This document shows, in pieces, positions 17,861 to 26,829 of a DNA stretch of 64,000 nt. The translations under genes were made by a program, and so were the position numbers. The notes beneath the pieces are model-generated. The model did no database searches and had not been told where the DNA came from. It saw nothing but the letters and a program-made list of their open reading frames with translations. Position 1 is the stretch's first letter. Every line of letters starts with the position of its first letter. Origin of the DNA: Ancylomarina subtilis (GTDB lineage: Bacteria; Bacteroidota; Bacteroidia; Bacteroidales; Marinifilaceae); assembly GCF_004217115.1 (NCBI RefSeq), contig NZ_SHKN01000001.1, positions 124,001-188,000 of the forward strand, written 5' to 3'.

Positions 17861-19114
17861 ATGAAGAATTTAATCCTAATCTTGGGTCTGCTAATTACAA
17901 TTTCCGGTAGTGGACAAGAAGTGAAAAAAGGGAATTGGAATGTCGATTTGGATTTTCTAAAAGTTGAGTTACCAAAGAAGCATAAAGACTTTTACTCAGT
18001 AAAGTCTGAAAAAGATTTTCAGTTGGGTATCGATAAAATTTCAGTGCAAATTGATGAGCTGACAAATTTTGATATTGCAGTTAAATTGCAACAACTTGTA
18101 GCTGGTTTTGGCGACTCCCATACTCGAATAAGTTGGAATAAATATCTCGATAGAGAGAAGATGCTTCCGTTACATTTGTATTGGTTTAACGATGGCATAT
18201 TTATATTGCATACAACAAAGAAGAATCAGAAGTTATTGGGGCAGAAAATCACAATGATTAATGATAAACCCATTAAATCAGTTGTTGATTCGTTGAGTAC
18301 ATTAATAACTTTAGATAATGATGCTCTTGTCAAAAGTGTGATGCCTCATTTTCTTATTTCAACTCAGCTTTTGGAATATTTTGGGATTGTAAATAATGAG
18401 GGGGTGAAATTGAAGCTCGAGAATCAACAAGGAGAATCCTGGGTTTATAATATACAGCCTGCTCATCTGGATCGGAAGAATAGAGTCACGTTTCAATTTG
18501 ATTCTTTAGCCCTGTGTCATCGAAATGAAAGAGCTTATTTTTGGGATGAGTATGTGGCCAAGGATAGAATATACTATTTGCAATATAACAAATGTAGGAG
18601 TCAGGAAATTGCAAGAAAACAGGGGCATCGTCAAACTGCAAAAAAATTACCTTCATTTAGTAAGTTTAAGAATAGAGTTTTAAAAACCATTAAGGATAAA
18701 CCCATTGATAAATTGATATTTGACATGCGTTTTAATGGGGGTGGAAGTTCAGTTCAAGGAACTGAATTTATTGAAAAACTTTCTCAAATGAAGGAAATAA
18801 ACCAAAAAGGGAAGTTGTTTGTTGTTGTTGGAAGAAAAACATTTTCCTCAGCCATTCTCAATGCGATGGATTTTGAAAAGATGACCGATGCTATTTTTGT
18901 AGGAGAAGAAACGGGAGGTAAGCCGAATCATTTTGGTGAAGTTAGAAGTTTTAAACTTCCTAATTCAGGTTTAGAAGTCAACTATTCAACTAAATATTTT
19001 AAAAAATCTGATAAGTATATCAACACCTTTGCACCTGATTATATTATTAAAGAGAGTTTTATTGATTTGAAAAAAGGGATTGATCCGGTATATAATTGGA
19101 TAAAGAAGCAATAA
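17861..19114 (+). CDS. Secreted S41-family (C-terminal-processing-like) peptidase
   Basis: The 417-residue protein has signal peptide MKNLILILGLLITISGSGQ. The ATG at 17861 is chosen over the longer frame from 17771 because the signal begins there. The C-terminal half shows the S41 core: LIFDMRFNGGGSS, LFVVVGRKTFSSAILNAM with Ser329/Ser330 as the likely nucleophile, and FVGEETGGKPNHFGEV. The N-terminal part resembles S41-associated regions (VAGFGDSHTRISW). No obvious PDZ domain was identified. Similar Bacteroidota proteins are annotated as S41 peptidases of unknown substrate. The gene stands alone between a small membrane-protein gene and the convergent GH97 operon. Confidence 0.78.
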   Translation: MKNLILILGLLITISGSGQEVKKGNWNVDLDFLKVELPKKHKDFYSVKSEKDFQLGIDKISVQIDELTNFDIAVKLQQLVAGFGDSHTRISWNKYLDREKMLPLHLYWFNDGIFILHTTKKNQKLLGQKITMINDKPIKSVVDSLSTLITLDNDALVKSVMPHFLISTQLLEYFGIVNNEGVKLKLENQQGESWVYNIQPAHLDRKNRVTFQFDSLALCHRNERAYFWDEYVAKDRIYYLQYNKCRSQEIARKQGHRQTAKKLPSFSKFKNRVLKTIKDKPIDKLIFDMRFNGGGSSVQGTEFIEKLSQMKEINQKGKLFVVVGRKTFSSAILNAMDFEKMTDAIFVGEETGGKPNHFGEVRSFKLPNSGLEVNYSTKYFKKSDKYINTFAPDYIIKESFIDLKKGIDPVYNWIKKQ

Positions 19115-19156
19115 ATTTATTGTTATTATAAGTTCGCAGTTAAAACTGACAAATGA

Positions 19157-19191
19157 AATAATCCCGACTCGCATTGCTAGTCGGGATTATT
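19157..19191. terminator. Bidirectional terminator-like palindrome
   Basis: AATAATCCCGACT and AGTCGGGATTATT are perfect 13-base arms around a 9-nt loop. They sit between the convergent S41 gene and the GH97 operon, and could serve both. Confidence 0.65.
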
Positions 19192-19275
19192 GTTAAAATC
19201 TAGTCTGTATTATTTTAATAATAAATGTTGAATTAGATGTCAAAATAAATCATTCAAATTTATTATAGATGTCTT

Positions 19276-21228
19276 CTAGTTTAAAGGAATTAATCTGGCA
19301 ACCCAACCACCACCAGGGGCCAATTTAATGGTCAGCTTATCTGTTGCATTAACTGTTTTTACTTCTTTTTTATAATCGATGGCATTACGGTCGGCATTAT
19401 CACCATCACGATAAAGAATCATTTTATAATTCCCTTCAGCCAAAAAGGATAAGTCAAAGGTTAATTCGCGTTTGTCCCAATCTGTCATAGCACCTATATA
19501 CCATTCTTTTCCAGTTCTTCGGGCAACAACGATATAGTCTGAGATTTTGGCATTCAGAACTTTGGTTTCATCCCAAACGGATGGCACGGCAGATAGAAAT
19601 TCCATACATTCAGGCTCTTTCTTGTAGTTCGATGGGGTATCGCAAAGCATTTGTAAAGGGCTTTCGTAAACCACATACATACCCAACTGATGGCATCGGG
19701 TTCCCATGCTCATAGGAGTATCAAAAATAGGTTTGTAATCCTTTTTCTGTGCATTATGCATCGCTCCGGGCGTATAATCCATAGGACCAGCTACCATTCT
19801 CGTGAAAGGCGTCGTCAGGTTGTGTTCCGGGGTTTGACGCATGCTCCACTTGTATTGCTCACCACCATTCACTCCTTCACGAGTCAACACATTAGGGTAT
19901 TTTCTTCTGATTCCGCCTGGCTTATAGGAGCCGTGAAAATCAACGAGTAGTTGACGTGCAGCACATTCACGAGCAATTTTATGGTAATAGTTCACCATCC
20001 ACTGGTCATCTTTATCCATAAAGTCGACTTTAATACCCTTAATGCCCCATTTTTGAAACTGATCAAGGGCCACTTCCAATTGGTCGTCTAGGGTTTTCCA
20101 AACCACCCAGAGAATGATACCCACACCTTTTTCTTTAGCGTAAGATGTCAGTTCTTCCATGTCGATTTCAGGAACGATTTTTAATAAATCTCCCAGTTCG
20201 TACCAGCCTTCGTCCATAATGATATATTCCAAACCATAGTCTGCGGCAAAATCGATGTAATATTTATAGGTTTCGGTATTGACACCTGCACGGAAATCAA
20301 CGCCGTAAATATTGTTGGCATTCCACCAATCCCAGGCAATTTTTCCCGGTTTAATCCAGCTGGTGTCATCAATCACACAAGAATCAGCCAGTAACCATGA
20401 AAGTTGATTGGTGATTAGGTCGCCGTCATTTTCAGCAATAGCTACATATCGCCATGGGAAAGTCCTGCTACCTTCTGTTTTAGCGATATAATTTTGTCTG
20501 CTTCTTACGAATACATCTCTGTCGCCAACCTGCTCAGTTTTATTTGGATAAGCCGGGAATGTTGATACCAGACTGTTACCATTTGCACCATTGAACCACA
20601 TCCCAGGATAGTCTTCCAGATCGGTTTCACCAATTAATATACTTGGTGCATTTTCCGATGTCATGAGTACGGGTAGAGAACCGAGGTCTTTCGACGAAAG
20701 TTCACCCAGTGAGGTGAAATCGTAATACACTTGATTGTTTGAATGGAAGCTTCTTTCCCTGGGCCAGTAAACAAGTTTATTATCAGGGAAATTATACTTG
20801 CCAGTTTCCGATTTTACGGTTATTTCACCTGGTAACCGGGTTTCAAAACGGTAAGCAATTCCGTTATCGTAGGCTCTGAATATCAAGTCGAAACTTTGTT
20901 TGAAAGACAATTTCAATTCATTGTAATTTTCGATAATGATTTCATTCTTTTCACGCACTTCAGGCCTAAGTTCACGATTAACTGTCGAACTGTTTTTCTT
21001 TGTCACAACCGGATTTTCTCCCAGAATAATGCCTCCTTCGAGCTCCATGGCGATTTCTGTTGGGGCAATCAAGGATGTTTGATTGTGTTTGACGGTAAAC
21101 GTGAGTTTGCTTCCGGTTTGAATGCTGACGCTTATCTTTTTATTGGGCGATTTTAGTTTGTAATCTTTTGCAAATGCCGAGCTTATTAAGAGGCAAAAAC
21201 TTAATAAGCCAATTAGTTTCTTGTTCAT
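19276..21228 (-). CDS. GH97 glycoside hydrolase, retaining alpha-galactosidase type
   Basis: The 650-residue protein begins with signal peptide MNKKLIGLLSFCLLISSAFA. It shows the GH97 layout: N-terminal beta-sandwich (~25-280), central TIM barrel, and a small C-terminal beta domain ending LAPGGGWVARL. The barrel contains GIKGIKVDFMDKDDQ with Asp402, and LTREGVNGGEQYKW with Glu451. In characterised GH97 enzymes, retaining alpha-galactosidases carry a nucleophilic Asp in the VDFM position, while inverting SusB-type alpha-glucosidases lack it. The retaining alpha-galactosidase assignment is therefore well supported though still inferred. It is the last gene of a six-gene minus-strand operon. Released galactose could feed the galK-galT genes in this window. 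Confidence 0.92.
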   Translation of the reverse strand: MNKKLIGLLSFCLLISSAFAKDYKLKSPNKKISVSIQTGSKLTFTVKHNQTSLIAPTEIAMELEGGIILGENPVVTKKNSSTVNRELRPEVREKNEIIIENYNELKLSFKQSFDLIFRAYDNGIAYRFETRLPGEITVKSETGKYNFPDNKLVYWPRERSFHSNNQVYYDFTSLGELSSKDLGSLPVLMTSENAPSILIGETDLEDYPGMWFNGANGNSLVSTFPAYPNKTEQVGDRDVFVRSRQNYIAKTEGSRTFPWRYVAIAENDGDLITNQLSWLLADSCVIDDTSWIKPGKIAWDWWNANNIYGVDFRAGVNTETYKYYIDFAADYGLEYIIMDEGWYELGDLLKIVPEIDMEELTSYAKEKGVGIILWVVWKTLDDQLEVALDQFQKWGIKGIKVDFMDKDDQWMVNYYHKIARECAARQLLVDFHGSYKPGGIRRKYPNVLTREGVNGGEQYKWSMRQTPEHNLTTPFTRMVAGPMDYTPGAMHNAQKKDYKPIFDTPMSMGTRCHQLGMYVVYESPLQMLCDTPSNYKKEPECMEFLSAVPSVWDETKVLNAKISDYIVVARRTGKEWYIGAMTDWDKRELTFDLSFLAEGNYKMILYRDGDNADRNAIDYKKEVKTVNATDKLTIKLAPGGGWVARLIPLN

Positions 21229-21331
21229 AGGTTCTTCTTATTTATTTAATTCGTATTTTTTACTGGTTTTGCAAGTATGTGTCTATCTTGTTTATAATTA
21301 ATGTGTTTGTGCTTTTTTATGATATTGTTGA

Positions 21332-23140
21332 TTAATCGGTTAAATATTCATGTCCCAATATTAAAAAAACACTTGCTGTCCAGGTGTAGGATAAATCTCT
21401 AAGCCCTTCACCCGTTTTGGCATTGAAATTCTCTGCAAAGCCACTTTTTGAGCATAGGTCGCAAAACCTTTTTGCAATATCGGTTGCCAACTCATGTTCT
21501 CCGCATTTATTCAATCCATCAACAATAATCATAGTTGATGGAGCCCATATTGGTCCTTTCCAGTAACCATCATCCTGATAAAGAGGACTGTTAATGTTTT
21601 CTGTTGCTAATCCCCATTGGGTGAGATAGCCATTGTTTTTCATCTCATTAATTAAAATTGATTGTATTTCTGATGGCAGTTTGTTCCCTAGAATTATTGG
21701 CAAATACGCCATCAAACTTTGACTTTTTTCGTTGATATGACCATTGTCGATGTTTGTTGTTACAAATTTTTTACCGTTCCAAGTATTCGAAATCATTAAT
21801 GACAACAAATTATCTGATCTGAGCTGCCATTGCTTAGCCTCTACATTGTAACCTAATTTTAAAGCCAAATCATGCAATACATCCATTTGGATGATCAAAT
21901 AGGCTGATAGATTAGCACTCTCTCGATTTGCACGTTTAAAAGATTCGCCATTAATATCAAATTCACTTCCATTATCCCAGCCTGAATCGTTTCCATGACT
22001 ATATTCAGGTATTCCATTTTTGTTAGAATCTCTGTGATCAAACCAAAAGTTTGTCCATTTTTTTAGGGAATTGTATGCATATTCTAGTTGAGGAATATTT
22101 AATTCTATTTTTTTCATTATTTTTTTTAGAGCCCAGCCATGAATGGGAGGCTTCAAGTATGATGTGATCGTTCTCGAATAGCCGTGTACATCGGGAATTT
22201 GTCCGTTTTCATCTTGAGCATCAAACAGTATAATATAATTATCCCATGCGGTTTTTGGCATTTTGTAGGAGCAAGCCATGGCATTAAAACAATGATCCCA
22301 ACTCCAGATATAATGCATCCAATTTTTTGACATGAGAATCCCAGGTCGCTTGTAATTACCTCCTTTATCTATCACACATGACCACAGAATATACGAAGCA
22401 AGTTCTCGTGACTTTTTATATTTTCCTGGTAACGATGGCATTTGGTCTAGCCAATTGTTGAATAAGTCCTGTGAGCTTTTTATACAATCTTCAAATTTTT
22501 TATTCACACTCGAAGAATTCCATGTACTGTCTGTTGCCTCAACACTTATTTCATAATCATCATTCCCAGCTAGGGTTGTAAGACAGAATATTTGTTGATC
22601 TTTCAAATAATTGATTGAAGCATTTAAGCCAGTGATTATATATCTTGCAACTCCAAATTTGTTGTGGTTTTCAATATGATATACATTCTCACTTTTTTCA
22701 GTAATAGTTAATTTTCTATTAACAATAAGAGTACTATCGAGTAATAATATCATTGGCTTATACCAGCCTTTTAATCTGAATTTTTTTTTCGATTCAAAGC
22801 AGGCTTGCCCTATTACATTTTCATTATTTAACAATGACATTTCACCTGGGGTAGCAATGGCATTAGGCTCAATAGTATCTGAGTCTGATATGTATCTGAT
22901 TTTGAATATTGTATTATCAATTCCAAAATCAGAATATCGTATATCAGTTAATGCAATACCATTTGTGTACTGGTTGTTACATACCGAAAAACCAGATTTA
23001 GGAAAACTAAAAGGTGAATCCTTTACCTTAAATTCAATAGGTTTATTTTCAGTATCTGTTTTTTTAATACAAGTCTGAAATCCAATTGAAATTGCAAAAG
23101 CAAAAAACGGAATTGATAAAGCTTTAATTCTAAGATTCAT
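21332..23140 (-). CDS. MGH1/GH63-like glycoside hydrolase, lipoprotein
   Basis: The 602-residue protein starts at an ATG giving signal MNLRIKALSIPFFAFAISIGFQTC with a lipobox cysteine. The frame nine codons longer adds nothing to the signal. The C-terminal ~400 residues form an (alpha/alpha)6-barrel pattern of the GH63/mannosylglycerate-hydrolase type: WMHYIWSWDHCFNAMA, GQIPDVHGYSRT, NGIPEYSHGNDSGWDNGSEF, YWKGPIWAPSTMIIVDGL, LSYTWTASVFL. GH63-related enzymes cleave alpha-glucosides or alpha-mannosides; the exact specificity cannot be read here. By eye the gene is more A+T-rich than its neighbours. It lies between the GH97 and clan-D-like genes of the same operon. Confidence 0.82.
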   Translation of the reverse strand: MNLRIKALSIPFFAFAISIGFQTCIKKTDTENKPIEFKVKDSPFSFPKSGFSVCNNQYTNGIALTDIRYSDFGIDNTIFKIRYISDSDTIEPNAIATPGEMSLLNNENVIGQACFESKKKFRLKGWYKPMILLLDSTLIVNRKLTITEKSENVYHIENHNKFGVARYIITGLNASINYLKDQQIFCLTTLAGNDDYEISVEATDSTWNSSSVNKKFEDCIKSSQDLFNNWLDQMPSLPGKYKKSRELASYILWSCVIDKGGNYKRPGILMSKNWMHYIWSWDHCFNAMACSYKMPKTAWDNYIILFDAQDENGQIPDVHGYSRTITSYLKPPIHGWALKKIMKKIELNIPQLEYAYNSLKKWTNFWFDHRDSNKNGIPEYSHGNDSGWDNGSEFDINGESFKRANRESANLSAYLIIQMDVLHDLALKLGYNVEAKQWQLRSDNLLSLMISNTWNGKKFVTTNIDNGHINEKSQSLMAYLPIILGNKLPSEIQSILINEMKNNGYLTQWGLATENINSPLYQDDGYWKGPIWAPSTMIIVDGLNKCGEHELATDIAKRFCDLCSKSGFAENFNAKTGEGLRDLSYTWTASVFLILGHEYLTD

Positions 23141-23182
23141 TTTCAATAATTGTTTATTAAAAAGCATATTTTTTGGATGCTT

Positions 23183-25564
23183 TTACTTTGTAAGCTCTAG
23201 AATTTGTTCTTTATAGGGTGTTGGGTTAGCCGAAATCCAGACCTCTGGTTTTATGTCTAAGTTTTCCTTGTCAAACCCCATAACATAAACCTCAATATCT
23301 TTACCAAGCATGCTTTTATCCAAGGGTAAATAGTAAGTGTAATTGCTGTCTTGTCTTGAGTTTACAAATTCCCATGTATTCGATGGAAATGAAACCGCAC
23401 GATCGGGACAACCTTTATATTCACCGTCTATTTTTGCCGCTGCATAAGCCCCTTCGATACCGTGTTTGCCATTAATGGCGATTGAGAGATACGATCCTTC
23501 TGGAATCTCATCCAATTTGAAGCTGGCTTTCCACGTTTTTTGTGTTTCCATTTTCTTTGCGTGAGCAAATAAGTTGGAGGCGGTCCATTTACTTCGGTCC
23601 AGCAATTTTCCATCTTTTTTTGCTTCTATTTCAACGATTCTTCCCGGTTGCGACCAAAGTCTCAGGTAACGGATTGGTTCATCGATATTGATTAACATTT
23701 CTTCGCCAGCGTAATAGGTGATGGTTTTCCAGTTTCTGAGATCTGATGATACTTCGGCGTAGTTGCCCTCGTCTCTAAGGTGAGGTTGAAGTGAAAAGTC
23801 GTTTGGTACTCTAATTATAATTTGATCCAAATCGGTGATGCGTCCCAGGTCAAGACGGAAACATCCTCCCTTAACTTTCTGATCGATATTGTATTTTCTA
23901 CTAGGCCAAAATCCTGTTTTCATATCGTCATCAAAGAGATTTTTGTCCCATATACCTCGTTCTACAAAAACGGGTTGATTGAAAAAGGCATCTCTGGCTT
24001 TTTGTACCTGAGGTATATTTGTAACTCCCGATCGTTTTAGCGATCGAACCTCCAGTGCATTGTTGTCAGCCGCAAAACAAGTTGCTTCGTATAAAGCCTG
24101 AGCGTCTTCGGGTGTGTTTGTCTCTTTCAGATCTGCGAGTTTGCGATGAGCTTCTTTTTTCAGTTTTTCCCCTTCGAAGTTGATATTAACTGATTTCCCT
24201 TTGATTAAGGCTTGTGCAGGTTTGCCATTGATAGTGGCTGTTTTGTATTTGCCTGCATTTGTGAGTTGTATTTTCGAACGACTACCTGGCATACCCAAAA
24301 TCTTTATTAATACAGGTTTGTTGGGAACGTTTCGAACGATCTGATAATCTGTCCCTACTATACCGGGTTCGGTATATGGCTGCGAGCTGGCTAAAAGCAG
24401 GCAGGAGCGAAAGGGCTCTACCCGAACTTTAACTTCGCTTCCTTTTGAGTAGTGTCCCATTATTTTTTCAGTGGGATGGAATTGTCTTAACTCAATATCT
24501 TTATTGGTGTTTAAACCTATTTCTTCATCCAATTTAATGGTGTAGGTAATGGGTTCCCAAGTCAGGTTCGATAGCGTGATTAAACGCGTTTTATCATTAC
24601 CTCGCGAAACGGCTGATTTTCCATATTTCTCTTCGTTTAGGACTTTCCCATTAACGAGTATCTTTCCATATTTTCGGTGGATGTTGTAGATTCGTGCCAG
24701 TTTGGCAAACTCATTATCATTAAGCAGCCAAGGGTTGCCATAAATTTCAGGTGCCAATATCATACTGCGGTTGAATGCCTGCATAATCAGATCGTCATCC
24801 CAATAATCGATACAAGAAGAGATACAAGTACCATGATCTTCGGTTAATCTTTTTAAGCCCGGAACTAAACCTCTGTCAAGAGCTCCGGCGCGGTGGTGGG
24901 GAGCTGTTGTGTTGTTTGTTGTAAAGACATCGATATAGGTTTCCTGACCTCCCCATAGGAAAGTGGTGGCATAGGGCTTGCTCTTTTTGAGACCCAAACG
25001 ATGATTTAAAAGAATCAGATCAGGACTGTACTGACGGCATTTAGTCATCATCTCGATAAAAGCATCTTCCTTTTCGGGACGCAAAGGACCACAAACAGCA
25101 TCGAATTTGAATAGAGCAAACTCATAGTCTTTACAAAGACTGACCATTTGATTAATACGAGCTTGTTTTTCAGATTTTGTATCACCAAAACCATCGGGAC
25201 CACCCCATACACCTAAACGGGTGTTAATTGATTTGGCTTTTTTGTAAAGCGGATCGAAACCATTGGGAAATTGTTTTTTAAAACGTTCTGAATGAATACT
25301 TCCATAAAATCTTTTCCCATCAATCGCACCTGCATCGAAGGCGTAGATGTCCAGAACCATGCCATACTCTTGGTTGAGCCATTTGAAAAAATCAAGATTG
25401 ATTAGGGTTTGCTCCTCTGTAGTACCTTCGTTGGTATTGTTTATCCATGAAAAATACTGAGCTCGGGAAGGCGTTTCCTCATCGGCTCCGGGAAATACCT
25501 TTTCCTGTGCCACAACAGATTGAAAGAGGTATAAGAATAGTATCAGTGCTAATGCTTTGTTCAT
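23183..25564 (-). CDS. Clan-D-like glycoside hydrolase with C-terminal discoidin-like domain
   Basis: The 793-residue protein starts with signal peptide MNKALALILFLYLFQSVVAQ. Residues ~35-330 look like a TIM barrel of the GH27/GH36 clan. The motif FALFKFDAVCG contains a K-x-D (K153, D155) like the alpha-galactosidase nucleophile, and the DYWDDD region is a candidate acid/base site. A beta domain follows (~330-420). Residues ~530-650 resemble an F5/8 type C carbohydrate-binding domain (GCFRLDLGRITDLDQIIIRV, RYLRLW). Family placement is not certain; it could represent an uncatalogued clan-D group. It lies upstream of the GH63-like gene with a 42-bp gap and probably acts on alpha-linked galactosides. 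Confidence 0.72.
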   Translation of the reverse strand: MNKALALILFLYLFQSVVAQEKVFPGADEETPSRAQYFSWINNTNEGTTEEQTLINLDFFKWLNQEYGMVLDIYAFDAGAIDGKRFYGSIHSERFKKQFPNGFDPLYKKAKSINTRLGVWGGPDGFGDTKSEKQARINQMVSLCKDYEFALFKFDAVCGPLRPEKEDAFIEMMTKCRQYSPDLILLNHRLGLKKSKPYATTFLWGGQETYIDVFTTNNTTAPHHRAGALDRGLVPGLKRLTEDHGTCISSCIDYWDDDLIMQAFNRSMILAPEIYGNPWLLNDNEFAKLARIYNIHRKYGKILVNGKVLNEEKYGKSAVSRGNDKTRLITLSNLTWEPITYTIKLDEEIGLNTNKDIELRQFHPTEKIMGHYSKGSEVKVRVEPFRSCLLLASSQPYTEPGIVGTDYQIVRNVPNKPVLIKILGMPGSRSKIQLTNAGKYKTATINGKPAQALIKGKSVNINFEGEKLKKEAHRKLADLKETNTPEDAQALYEATCFAADNNALEVRSLKRSGVTNIPQVQKARDAFFNQPVFVERGIWDKNLFDDDMKTGFWPSRKYNIDQKVKGGCFRLDLGRITDLDQIIIRVPNDFSLQPHLRDEGNYAEVSSDLRNWKTITYYAGEEMLINIDEPIRYLRLWSQPGRIVEIEAKKDGKLLDRSKWTASNLFAHAKKMETQKTWKASFKLDEIPEGSYLSIAINGKHGIEGAYAAAKIDGEYKGCPDRAVSFPSNTWEFVNSRQDSNYTYYLPLDKSMLGKDIEVYVMGFDKENLDIKPEVWISANPTPYKEQILELTK

Positions 25565-25643
25565 TTGTTTTAAAATTGATTAATCAGTTTCAAATTTTGA
25601 GATGATGATTGCTTGTTTGTTAGATTATTAGGGGTTTGCGGGG

Positions 25644-26663
25644 TTATTTAACTGCTAAATCTCTAACATTATATTTTAATAAAGTCTCTGGTCCAATACC
25701 AACATATTCATGAGGTCTGTTTAAATGTTTTACGCGCCCCGCTATAATATCTTCGTACCAAGCCAACCAAGGGTATTTGTATTTATATGTTTCGGCACTG
25801 TGAATTACTAATCCTTGACTATTTTTTTCAGGAAGTTCTGACCCTAAATTTTGATAAAAACCTTCGCCTACAGTATGAAGCCATTCATGACACCATACAC
25901 CTGGATCATTATTTTTATACCATTGCAATCGGTCATAGACACTATTGCTTCTATAATCGTCGAATTTTACAATCACATAACCTGCCTTAATATCAAGAGC
26001 TAGAGGATCGAGCCATGCTAAGCCAAAAAAGTTAGCCGCCATCTGACAGTCTCCATCTTTTTCTCTATAAAAGCAAAAGACGGCATCGTAATCACCAGGC
26101 TTAATTTCAGGTTTTAAAGAGGCTATTGTCGAAGGATCAATTAGTAAGCCTGAATTGGATTCATCAAGATTTAAAATTTCTGGGTAGTCTTCTCTAACAA
26201 GCTCCCATTTAGTCGTGTTGTATGAGAATTTTTCAAAATGTTCCTTAATACTCCAACAAAAATAATCGTAGGCCTGATCTAGTTCTTCTTTGCTATATGA
26301 CGATGTACAATCGTCGTGAGCGACTGTCTCAACACCTATCCATAGGGCTTTCCATTTCTTAGGTTCAGGTTGATCCGATTCGGTTAAATTAATCGAAGTG
26401 ACTTCGTCGGTAATTTCAATTTCTGTTCTTAAATAAGTTCGGGTCTCATCCATCGCTACACCAATAACATGAGTTCCGTTAGGGAGAAAAACTTCTTTGG
26501 GTGTTTTGGATCCTATGTATTTACCATCGATATATATATATCCTTCGTATGGACTTGTGATGCTAATTTTGGGAGAACTAATTTCGGTTTTTTCATCATC
26601 AGAATTGCATCTGAAAAAACAGAAAGCCAAAATACATAGTGAGTATAAAATATTTAATTTCAT
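25644..26663 (-). CDS. PEGA-domain lipoprotein with HExxH zinc-protease-like motif
   Basis: The 339-residue protein uses the ATG at 26663, which begins a lipoprotein signal (MKLNILYSLCILAFCFFRC). A PEGA-like beta domain follows (ISITSPYEGYIYIDGKYIGSKTPKEVFLPNGTHVIGV). The main domain carries WCHEWLHTVGEGFYQ: H259, E260, H263 and E267 match a gluzincin/metzincin-like HExxH...E pattern. No known family was recognised. It occupies the position after susD where surface glycan-binding proteins often lie, so it may bind glycan, cleave glycoproteins, or both. Protease activity is unproven. Confidence 0.7.
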   Translation of the reverse strand: MKLNILYSLCILAFCFFRCNSDDEKTEISSPKISITSPYEGYIYIDGKYIGSKTPKEVFLPNGTHVIGVAMDETRTYLRTEIEITDEVTSINLTESDQPEPKKWKALWIGVETVAHDDCTSSYSKEELDQAYDYFCWSIKEHFEKFSYNTTKWELVREDYPEILNLDESNSGLLIDPSTIASLKPEIKPGDYDAVFCFYREKDGDCQMAANFFGLAWLDPLALDIKAGYVIVKFDDYRSNSVYDRLQWYKNNDPGVWCHEWLHTVGEGFYQNLGSELPEKNSQGLVIHSAETYKYKYPWLAWYEDIIAGRVKHLNRPHEYVGIGPETLLKYNVRDLAVK

Positions 26664-26829
26664 TTTTACGTGGTTTTTCGCAAATGATGTTATTCGTTTT
26701 TCATTCTGACACCCAAGTCTTTCAATAGAAATAAAGAAAGACTCAAGTGTCATCATGAATTCAATTGCAAATTCTCGTCAGTGTTGTGTTTTATCAGAGT
26801 TATTATATCGAATTATCAAACTTTGTTTT

